Assembly: GCA_963966185.1 (NCBI GenBank)
Contig: CAWZYM010000280.1
Location: forward strand, 310,001-374,000
Reading direction: 5' to 3'
From: Rhabditoides inermis
Lineage: Eukaryota; Nematoda; Chromadorea; Rhabditida; Rhabditidae
Length of the DNA: 64,000 nucleotides
In this document: piece by piece, positions 56,756 to 64,000 of the stretch
Position numbering within the stretch: position 1 is the stretch's first letter
Layout of the letters: the number at the start of each line of letters is the position of its first letter
Translations under genes and position numbers: made by a program
Notes under the pieces: generated by a model
Told to the model about the DNA's origin: nothing
What the model saw: the letters and a program-made list of their open reading frames with translations, nothing else
The model's database searches: none

Positions 56756-57624
56756 AGTTGATCATAGTTGATCGACGACCATCCTGCCGGCTCGATCGAC
56801 CTGCAGCATCTTCGCTCTCACATGGCGGTCGTCAGCCAGGAACCCACGCTCTTCAACTACACTATACGGTATTACATTCTGGAGATCACTCATCTGGTAA
56901 TATAGAGAGAACATCGCCTACGGTCTGTTTGACGCGTCGGAAGATGACGTCATCGCAGCGGCGCGGCTCGCCAATGCACACGACTTCATCGTCTCCCTGC
57001 CAATGGTAGTGAATGCATGTACACAACTATGCCACCAAGCAGTGTGTGCAGGGCTACTCGACGATGGTCGGAGAGCGCGGCAGTCTGCTGTCGGGAGGAC
57101 AGAGACAGAGGATAGCTATTGCGAGGGCGGTGATTCGAAAACCAAAGATACTACTGCTCGACGAGGCGACCAGTGCGCTGGACGCGGAGAGTGAGAAGGT
57201 GGGGAGAGAGGGGGAGGAAGAGATAGAGAGAGAGAGGGAGAGAGAGATTGCCTCCCTCGCAGCTGGTGCAGTCTTCTCTGGAGTGCGCCCGCGCGGGTCG
57301 CACCTGTCTGCTTATCGCTCATAGCATGGCCACTGTGCGAAGCGCCGACCGCATTCTCGTCATGCAGAATGGACAGGTGAGGGCAGAATCTGTATTTTCT
57401 CCCTCTCTCTCTCTTTCCTTCTCTGTTTCTCTCTCTCTCTCTCACTCTCTCGATCGACATGGATCCTACTTTCACGCATATCGATTTAGTGGCGCTTTGA
57501 GATCCGGCCATCTTCCTCGTTGATGTGATAATTGCAGATAGTCGAGTCGGGGTCTCATCGTCGTCTCATAGAGAGGAAGGGCGTCTATGCCAAGATGTGC
57601 GAGCAACACACTCTCACCCAGTGA
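49912..57624 (+). CDS. P-glycoprotein-type ABC transporter (ABCB, full-size)
   Basis: ATP-driven exporter in the plasma membrane with the order TMD1-NBD1-TMD2-NBD2 in about 30 exons. TMD1 starts [16 protein letters not shown] (49912) and includes [20 protein letters not shown], the coupling-helix region typical of Pgp. NBD1 has Walker [10 protein letters not shown] (52934-52960), Q-loop [11 protein letters not shown], signature [13 protein letters not shown] (53518), Walker [13 protein letters not shown] (about 53648) and H-loop VAHRLST. TMD2 runs from about 54287 ([15 protein letters not shown]) to about 56290. NBD2 has GSSGCGKST (56618), [25 protein letters not shown] (57088), [17 protein letters not shown] and IAHSMAT. 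The stop is at 57622-57624. Both ATP sites look intact. The N-terminal cytoplasmic exon was not found, so the start given is the first certain exon, and the linker exon near 52609-52640 needs a very short intron. Nematode pgp genes export xenobiotics; the specific member cannot be named. Confidence 0.92.
50545..51715. repeat. Intronic minisatellite, unit about 42 bp, roughly 27 copies
   Basis: Degenerate units of the type ctcctaccgtaatcctaagg + gatcgaagcagatcaaatta fill one intron of the ABC gene between the exon ending LAFLFIQ (about 50490) and the next at 51727. The unit length is divisible by three, so some frames stay open for over 60 codons ([14 protein letters not shown] periodicity). 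Confidence 0.92.
52243..52340. repeat. (GTT)n microsatellite
   Basis: About 33 uninterrupted GTT triplets in an intron of the ABC gene. Both strands read as homopolymers (Cys/Val/Leu or Gln/Asn/Thr), which are artefacts. Confidence 0.98.
55263..56030. other. Large TMD2 intron of the ABC gene
   Basis: Unusually long for this gene (others are mostly under 150 bp). The text differs in style from neighbouring introns (gggtatcccgccggttcacg near 55278; cgtcctgtcttttcccggct near 55900) and suggests an inserted repeat, but no termini were identified. Confidence 0.4.
56709..56755. repeat. (TC)n intron tract in the ABC gene
   Basis: Pyrimidine repeat between the NBD2 Walker A exon and the Q-loop exon, serving as the acceptor's polypyrimidine tract. 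Confidence 0.85.
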
Positions 57625-58116
57625 CACACACACAACACTCTTCTTTGATTGTTACAGTGAATATGAATACACAATGAACATGAATTTATATACTCACAAG
57701 CTTTTCACGTGGCAAAACTAGATTTAAAAAAGTCCAAGAAGCGACTGACATTTATTAGTGGTCGCCTTCTTGGTCAGTCGCCGCAATAAGCGAGATCAGT
57801 CAGTGGATCATCTCGTTATTCTCCTCCTCCTCCTCTTTATCATCAGGCACATATTCTAATCACTCCAATACTTGTTGATAGTGATCTTGTGATTTGTGTT
57901 TTGCTGTGGTCTATTGTAGCTTCATCTCTTTCGTTCTTCGATTTTGATTGCGATACACTGTTTGCACCAAACAAGGTCACTTCTTTTTCTCACGGGTTCT
58001 TTTTCTCAGGCAGACAAAGCATGTAACTGGTCTGTGATTTCCGGCGAGAAGCTGTTTTGTGTTGTGAAAGAACATACCTACGGGTCAGAAGACAACTGCT
58101 CACCTTGAAACTGCAG
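57625..58116. other. Intergenic and upstream region of the Ala/Pro-rich gene
   Basis: Contains an imperfect hairpin near 57735-57785 (agaagcgactgac against gtcagtcgccgc) and otherwise nothing identifiable up to the TATA box. Confidence 0.4.
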
Positions 58117-58124
58117 TATATAAG
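58117..58124 (+). promoter_or_regulatory. TATA box
   Basis: TATATAAG stands 56 bp before the start codon of the Ala/Pro-rich gene, which fits a transcription start near 58148 and a short leader. It implies strong, regulated expression, as for many cuticle or secreted structural genes. Confidence 0.75.
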
Positions 58125-58172
58125 GGTGGGCTAGCCACTGGTTGGCATCGAAGCACACTCGACTTTTCTACA

Positions 58173-59198
58173 ATGAAAGTGAGTTTCATGAACACACTAC
58201 GTTCCACCCATCCCCATTTCTCTCATTCTCCTCCATTCATTCTTCCATTTCAGTTCACTTCCCTCGCAGTTGCCGCTCTGGCCGGATTCGCTTCTGCCGG
58301 CCAGACCTCCTATGGAGACGAGCCCGTCGGTCCCGCGTCAGCCCCCGCGGCTCCTGCCCCGGCTCCCGTCGAGCAGTCGCCCCCCATCGTCGACTACGCC
58401 CCGACCCCCGTGGCTGCCCCGACCCCCGCGCCGGTCCCGGTTGCGGCGCCCGCTCCCGCCTACGAGGCTCCCGCCCCGGCTCCAGTCTTCCAGGCCCCGG
58501 CTCCCGCTCCGGCGCGCGTTTACGAAGCTCCGGTCGCCGCTCCGGCCCCGGTCTTCCAGGCCCCGGCACCTGCCCCCGCTTCGGTCTTCCAGGCCCCGGC
58601 ACCTGCCCCCGCTCCGGTCTTCCAGGCCTCGGCACCTGCCCCCGCTCCGGTCTTCCAGGCCCCGGCACCTGCCCCCGCTCCGGTCTACCAGGCCCCCGCC
58701 CCTGCCCCCGCCCCGGTCTTCCAGGCCCCCGCCCCGGTTGCCGCTCCCGTCCAGAGCTTCGGAGCCGCCCAGGGAGGATACGCTGCTCCCCAGCAGAACT
58801 TCGCTGCCCCCGCCCCCGCTTTCCAGGCCCCCGCTCCGGCCCAGAACTATGGAGCCCCGGCTCAGGGAGGATACGCGCAGGCGCCCCAGGGCCTTGCCCC
58901 CGCCCCTGCATTCCAGGCGCCCGCTCCTAGCTTCTCTGCTCCGGCCCCTGTCCAGAGCTACGGAGCTCCCGCCCAGAGAGGATACGCGGCTGCTCCCCAG
59001 CAGAGCTACGGAGCCCCTGCCCAGCAGAACTACGGAGCCCCCACCCAGCAGAGCTACGGAGCCCCTGCTCAGCAGAGCTACGGAGCCCCCTCTCAGGCAG
59101 GCTACGCGTCGGCTGCTCCTCAGCAGTTTGCCCCTGCTGCCGCCGCTGGAGGATACGCTCAGGCCGGATACCGATTCCTCCGCCGTCGCTTCTTCTAA
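58173..59198 (+). CDS. Secreted Ala/Pro-rich repeat protein
   Basis: Two exons: 58173-58178 (only Met-Lys) and 58254-59198, 316 residues. The spliced start MKFTSLAVAALAGFASAG is a clear signal peptide; the intron (58179-58253, gtgagt to tttcag) is 75 nt, so the unspliced frame is also open. Residues about 30-190 are repeats of APAPAPVFQAP, and the second half is QQSYGAPAQ and GGYA-type repeats ending in YRFLRRRFF. No globular domain is visible. Such Pro/Ala/Gln/Tyr-rich secreted proteins in nematodes are usually cuticle, eggshell or pharyngeal lining components, and the Tyr and Gln residues could be cross-linked. The high G+C and strong codon bias fit an abundant product. The exact role is unknown. 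Confidence 0.9.
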   Translation: MKVSFMNTLRSTHPHFSHSPPFILPFQFTSLAVAALAGFASAGQTSYGDEPVGPASAPAAPAPAPVEQSPPIVDYAPTPVAAPTPAPVPVAAPAPAYEAPAPAPVFQAPAPAPARVYEAPVAAPAPVFQAPAPAPASVFQAPAPAPAPVFQASAPAPAPVFQAPAPAPAPVYQAPAPAPAPVFQAPAPVAAPVQSFGAAQGGYAAPQQNFAAPAPAFQAPAPAQNYGAPAQGGYAQAPQGLAPAPAFQAPAPSFSAPAPVQSYGAPAQRGYAAAPQQSYGAPAQQNYGAPTQQSYGAPAQQSYGAPSQAGYASAAPQQFAPAAAAGGYAQAGYRFLRRRFF

Positions 59199-59253
59199 GC
59201 ACTCACTCCAATCCTCACTCGGTCTCACGCTTTCACATCACATGTATAGAAGA

Positions 59254-59259
59254 AATAAA
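59254..59259 (+). terminator. Poly(A) signal of the Ala/Pro-rich gene
   Basis: Canonical aataaa, 56 bp after the stop codon. Confidence 0.75.
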
Positions 59260-59707
59260 GACTGGAATATACCACTGAGACTCATGCATAAAACAACGTA
59301 GTCTACGTGCGTAGCCCATCTTTCGCCACAGTGAACTGTCTCGAGCTCTCCAATCGACCTGCGATGGAAAGGCTGAGGAATCGCTGGGGGTAGATTTGGG
59401 TCGGCTGAAACAACTTTATCTGTTGTGTTTATCTAATTTAGCGCATATTGTCAGTCTGTTCGGAAGCAATTCCGGAGTGTTTCGAAAAGATTCTAGCAAG
59501 GCATTCTGTGTTCGGGAGTGTTCGAAAGTATTCCGAGGACAATTCAGGAGTGTTCTGGACACGGTTCGAAATGTTTTTCCGAAGTGTTTCAAAAAGATTA
59601 GCTGCAACTTGAAATATAGCTGCTCGATATGAAAACGAACACACCGGATATACAGATTTGACAGCAGGCATACTGTAAATTATTTATGTTGAATGTTTCA
59701 TGACTCG

Positions 59708-59756
<49 letters not shown>

Positions 59757-60397
59757 ACAAATTCCATGCCACATAACATATGATTACAATCTTGTCTTCG
59801 TGAAAAATTCTTCATCTTTCGATGTGCGATTCAGATATGTAAAGCTAAGCATTATGTATAGGCGCAGCTGTGGCAAATATGTCAGCAGTGACAGCTGTTG
59901 TATGCACTATCACCAGCATCGTTAGTCTGAGCCAAAACGGGTGAGTTGTGTTCTGATTTATCATTGTGATTACGATTCACGTCGTTTACAGCGGTCGGCG
60001 AGTGGAAATGAGTTCATTCATTGTCGGATTTTTCATTGTAGCCTGTATATGTACGCAGTGGTACAGGTGAGACAACAGAAACAATAGAATAACCAAAGAT
60101 CAGTTGAGATTCACTTCTACAGCTGTATATTTGTGGTGGTTCACAAAAAGTGAGATCTGGGCTCACTGTTCGTATATCACGCAATCTCTGAGAGATTCGG
60201 ACACCACTGGGATCTAGGATATGAAATAGTGGAAAGTTATAATGTTTTGGTATTTTTAGTAACTAACAAGTATCAACAACATGTTATGAAACTTTTTTTT
60301 CGAAATTAAAATGATTAATTTTTGATAAGCTAAATCGGTCAAATGTTATCGAAACCTATACATATAAACCATTTTTGGACAGCTGTTACAATTTTAA
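59260..60397. other. Intergenic; possible short exons near 59880-60150
   Basis: Includes ttccga/gtgttc-rich repeats (59455-59600) and an (AT)n tract at 59710-59753. Plus-strand blocks at 59880-59940, about 59991-60067 and about 60121-60151 can be spliced into a roughly 55-codon hydrophobic peptide (FIVGFFIVACICTQW). It is too short and unmatched to call. Confidence 0.3.
59710..59753. repeat. (AT)n microsatellite
   Basis: About 22 AT dinucleotides. Confidence 0.95.
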
Positions 60398-61760
60398 GAC
60401 TTTTCATATAGACAAATTTTGATGTTAATCAAAGGGTAAGCTTTTATACGCAAAAATATGATTTCCATTGCAAAAAATAAATACCTTTAAATATATGGAA
60501 GTTCGATAGCAGTCTCTAGTTTTCACTATTCGAAACTTAAAGAAGAACTCCGGGGAACCTGCGCTACTCACAATTAGTCGTGCTCTATTCAGTCACATTT
60601 AGATATAGTTCGCTCTGATCACACAGTTTGCCTGCTCTCGATTCGCACCGGGTGGACAGAGACGGCGAGAGTGCGCATTTGCAGAGAGCGCATACGGGTA
60701 CAGTCTTTTTGACCGCGGGGTCAGCCATAACGCGAGTGCGATTGAATAACACCGTGTCAATAGGAAGTGTGCAAAATAATTCGAATATTCTAATTTTTGT
60801 TAGTTCCGTGAGCGAAGAAAGTTAGTGTTGAATAGATTAGGCATGGTTTTGTTTGATTGACACGCATTCCTAGATTCCCTGGAGTTCTTCTTTAAACTAG
60901 TTTATAATCAAATAAAAATTATACGAAGAAAATCTAAGGGTACGTCTTTTTTGCTACAGCCGTTTGAAAATGACCCATTCGTGGTGGTCCACCGCAAATG
61001 GACCAATAGCAGAAAATTAACCGACCAAAACTAATCATTTATGAAAACATGACGACAATGAAAATCGATAAATCAAAATACGTTCTCGTTTTTTTTTTTC
61101 GAAAACACGTTTTTTTATATTCTTTTTATGGTAAGTTTGAACAACTAGTTACAAAAAGTACTGTCATAGTGAAACGGTTTTTATTACTGGCTGCATGTTC
61201 GCGAGCCAGCAACATTCAAAGGTCGATATCTCAAAAGACGTCCCCTTCGATTTTTGAAATACACGTGTTTTTACACTTCTTATAGGTTACATTTTGATGA
61301 ACTAACTAGAATAAGGTGCTATTGAAGACTGGATAATCACCACGTCCAAAAGAGTGGAAATTTTTAAATTTTCTTGGTTTGAAACGCTCATAACTTTTTA
61401 GGATTTGATGGTACAACGACAATGTAAACACAAAGTATGCTTCAAATCACTTCTAGTTTTCAGAAATAATTAGTTTTGGTCGGTTAATTTTCTGCTAATG
61501 GTCCAATTGCGATGGACCACCATGAGTGGGTCATTTTCAAACGGCTGTAGCAAAAAAGACGTACCCTTAGATTTTTCTCGTATAATTTTTCCTTTGTTAT
61601 GAACAACTTCAAAGTTTGAATAATGCAAACTAGAGACTGCTATCGAACTTCTATATATTTATAAGAATTTATTTTTTACAATGTAAATCATATTTTTGCT
61701 TATAAGGCAAAAAGCTTAACCTTTCGGTAACATCAATTTCTTTCTATATAAAAAGTTTTT
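60398..61760. mobile_element. Large inverted-repeat (fold-back) element
   Basis: The left arm (60398-61047, interrupted) and right arm (61455-61760) are inverted complements. For example, left gggtacgtcttttttgctac and gaccaaaactaat match right gtagcaaaaaagacgtaccc and attagttttggtc, and the outer parts share gttcgatagcagtctctagt / actagagactgctatcgaac. The loop of about 400 bp (61048-61454) has no supported gene. The arms differ by scattered substitutions, so the element is not very young. Confidence 0.85.
60537..60895. mobile_element. TTAA-flanked MITE nested in the inverted-repeat element
   Basis: Left TTAA + agaagaactccggggaa and right ttccctggagttcttct + TTAA. It interrupts the left arm of the larger element; the right arm lacks it. 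There is no transposase. Same family as 40864-41138. Confidence 0.9.
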
Positions 61761-62234
61761 TTAGATTGATGTAAGGAATCGAAAAAATTTTTGAAAGTTG
61801 GTTTTGGACGAAAACTGACAAAGTTGAGGTGGTGGTCCCTTAACTGGCTAAATATGCAAATTTCAATGAAATCACCATTACCACTTTGTAAACGACCCTT
61901 CATAACCCCAAACTACGCTCTCAAAAACCCTAGGTCCCACATGTCCCAAAAACGTCCGATTCTCTCAATGATTGCGTGATATATTCAGCTTCACCATTCT
62001 TTCTGAAACTTTTAGGCTATCAACAAATCCACAATCTCTGTGCGCAATTTTGTATAAAGATTGTCCAGTTGTTTTTATGTATTTCTTTTCATCTAAGTAG
62101 AGAGGTGCGTGAGACAAAGTGAATATGAATATCTTTACGCAAAGCACTTTTTATGAAATAATCTTACGTTTGATTCAAACGGCTACTTTGTAAGGAAACG
62201 TTAATATAAGTGTAAAAATTATGCGTGATGGAAA

Positions 62235-63266
62235 TCAATCAGAAGTGTTTCGTTTATGGCGGCAGCGACGATATGCGTATTGGACAGCCGAGCAGAAAAC
62301 GATGAGGAGAATGAAACCACCGAACAACACGGTACTCATCCATTCTGAAAGCAGATAATAAGGATGACATAAAAGAGTAATGAAATGATACTCAAGCGAT
62401 CTCTCACTTTCTCTCTCCTTTCCCGCCCGCTCTGAATCTAATTCCGCGTGAATTTTTCTGAGTCGATGAATGGCGTACTTTCTATTCTTTCTCTCTATCA
62501 CAGTGTCGTTTAGAATGTAATCTGAATATGCACTTATTTATCAATTTATTTTGTTTCATACTGACCATCTATTATGGCTCCGCTAAATGCTTCCAACAAA
62601 GGGAGATAGATCTGAAATCGTATTAAGTATCGAATTTTTGGCGTGAAGACTCGATGCATACATTGCATTTGTTCTGGTTTTCGCTGTGGCAGTAACATGT
62701 AGTAGAGAAGGTTCTGAAAGCAGTGTTTTGTCTAGCTTATTCTATTCTGAACTAGCTCACCTTTCTGCGAACTCGTTTCCCATATCAACGGTTTGCTCGC
62801 ACATGTTACCAATACTTCCAGGTTTAAAGGACAAATTGCTGCGCTTGTCACAGTACATATGAATAGAAGCGTTGCGCGGAGACGACGGTTGGAACACGTA
62901 TTTGGTGGCACAGATGAGCGACTGAAACGGGTCGTCGAGATGTAGAGGAGGCTTCGTGCTCACAGTGCATGTTGACACGCCGTCGCTGACCCATCCACCG
63001 TCTGCTGTCAGTGTCAGATTACCCGCCGCGCACTTCTCGTCCCCCATCGAGAGTGCAGCCAAGGCGTTGATGTAACCAATGGCGTCCACGTACTTCACAC
63101 GTTACGTGACTTCTTTTGTTTACTTCATTACACTCACTTTTTGTTGACAATACGGCTTCTTGCACGCGCATATGAAGGTATTTACGGGAACATCTTTGGT
63201 TCTCAAAATAGTGTCGACGACGTCGTTGCTAGAGCTAGTGACAAGCCAACAACCCACATGATAGTG
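62235..63266 (-). CDS. Single-pass membrane protein with two CxC-type (three-finger-like) ends; 5' end not found
   Basis: Minus-strand exons: 63138-63266, 62761-63092, about 62673-62724, about 62579-62624, about 62413-62521, 62235-62344. The ectodomain has two cysteine clusters of the form C-x-C-x4-C: FICACKKPYCQQ and TCYCHSENQNKCN. This pattern ends Ly6/uPAR and receptor-type three-finger domains. Between them are further Cys residues (DEKCAAGN, SDGVSTCTVS, LICATKY, MYCDKRSN, NMCEQTVD). After a charged stretch (RKNRKYAIHRLRKIH) comes one hydrophobic helix, STVLFGGFILLIVFCSAVQY, and a short basic tail ending at the TCA at 62235. Phases of the joined exons agree. The signal peptide and first exon were not found. 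Likely a surface protein; the function is unknown, and the three-finger assignment is inferred from cysteine spacing. Confidence 0.6.
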
Positions 63267-63841
63267 CTAGAATAAACGCGATCACACCTACATTCTTATC
63301 GTTTACGACCAACCGTGTTGTTTGTTGCCATGAGGTCAACTATAGTATTGTTTGAACCCCTCGAAAACGAAATGAACACTTTACAGTACTTCTAAAGTGA
63401 ATACATTGCAATATTATTTTTTAGAAGTACTTATAAGTGAAGATAATTGGTTTCTACTGTTGTTGCATCGATTGCATGACCGTATAAAAGAACTGAGATG
63501 ATTTCTTGTGTTCAATTGAGACAACAGTACTAACAAACTGTTTTTAGTTAAGAATTTTAAAATAATTGTAATTGTAAATGTAAATATTTTAAAAAAGTGC
63601 CCCGCATACGCTGTTAACCGCACGCACCACGCACTACCTTCAAACTCGAACAATTTCAAAACAATTATCTAAGACTCTCCTCGATTTCGAGAGATTGATC
63701 CAATATGATAGATTGTATCACTTCCAAATAGGCAAAAGTACCGTGGTTTAGAAACATGGTTTTGCTGCATTCTAGCGGTCTACCGCGCGGAGAAAGTCAG
63801 TACAAACGAGAGGGCGCTAAGCGCCCTCTCTAATACAGTGT

Positions 63842-64000
63842 TTAGATCGTCACCGCTTTGATGAGTTCTCGGTTGTTATCTGCATAACAGTAGATTAAGT
63901 CATCTGAAATGCTTTGCATTAGTTCATTAATAATTGAATGTTAGATAACTTACTTGAATCAGCCAACGTTTTTTGAGGTTTGAAAATAGATTTAACCATA
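63842..64000 (-). CDS. 3' end of an unidentified minus-strand gene
   Basis: Two exons, 63842-63903 and 63954-64000, are joined by a 50-nt GT-AG intron with correct phase. The tail reads LIYCYADNNRELIKAVTI and stop. An ATG at 63997-63999 lies in frame, but the gene may continue past the window. No family recognised. Confidence 0.5.

Noticed and set aside
58255..59301. Long Arg/Pro- or Gly/Arg-rich frames overlapping the Ala/Pro gene in other frames and on the minus strand
   Set aside because: Shadows of a G+C-rich repetitive coding sequence; only one frame has a signal peptide, splice site, TATA box and poly(A) signal.

Overview
The window is nuclear DNA of a nematode, most likely a chromadorean (rhabditid-type). 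Genes are split by many short GT-AG introns ending in tttcag-type acceptors. There is a tandem cluster of nematode-specific Srx chemoreceptors and a second nematode-type serpentine receptor. Introns and intergenic DNA are full of simple repeats and small inverted-repeat elements. I built gene models by hand from frames and splice sites. Models whose exon lengths sum to an exact multiple of three are the most reliable: P5C dehydrogenase, EMC2, Srx genes 2, 3 and 4, and the Srd/Str-like receptor.

Layout. 0-6.3 kb: repeat-rich. It holds a minus-strand transposase-like gene with a Gly-Pro-Pro tract, a triplicated 140-nt exon-like unit on the plus strand, and two direct duplications. 6.3-9.4 kb: poorly resolved, with weak minus-strand exons. 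9.4-19.4 kb: four Srx receptor genes in tandem (one with a frameshift) and a fifth chimeric, truncated copy. 21.5-27.4 kb: mitochondrial P5C dehydrogenase (alh-6 type). 27.7-33.5 kb: ER membrane complex subunit 2. 34.9-36.5 kb: Srd/Str-like receptor. 36.5-39.1 kb: fold-back and tRNA-like repeats. 39.1-48.8 kb: F-box-like genes, with one apparently complete gene, one fragment and one diverged copy. 49.9-57.6 kb: a full-size P-glycoprotein (ABCB) gene with a minisatellite and a (GTT)n tract in its introns. 58.1-59.3 kb: a small secreted Ala/Pro-rich protein with a TATA box and poly(A) signal. 59.3-62.2 kb: a large inverted-repeat element with another element nested in it. 62.2-64 kb: minus-strand membrane protein with two cysteine clusters, and the tail of another gene.

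The genes do not form one pathway. Housekeeping loci (proline catabolism, ER membrane insertion) sit between fast-evolving accessory families (chemoreceptors, F-box-like proteins, an ABC exporter, a repetitive secreted protein). At least five families of short inverted-repeat elements recur across the window, several of them inside introns. I found no CRISPR, phage or bacterial operon structure and no convincing intact tRNA or rRNA gene. The most distinctive observations are the chimeric receptor copy, the triplicated exon that cannot be read through in frame, the nested inverted-repeat element, and the 42-bp (14-codon) intronic minisatellite.
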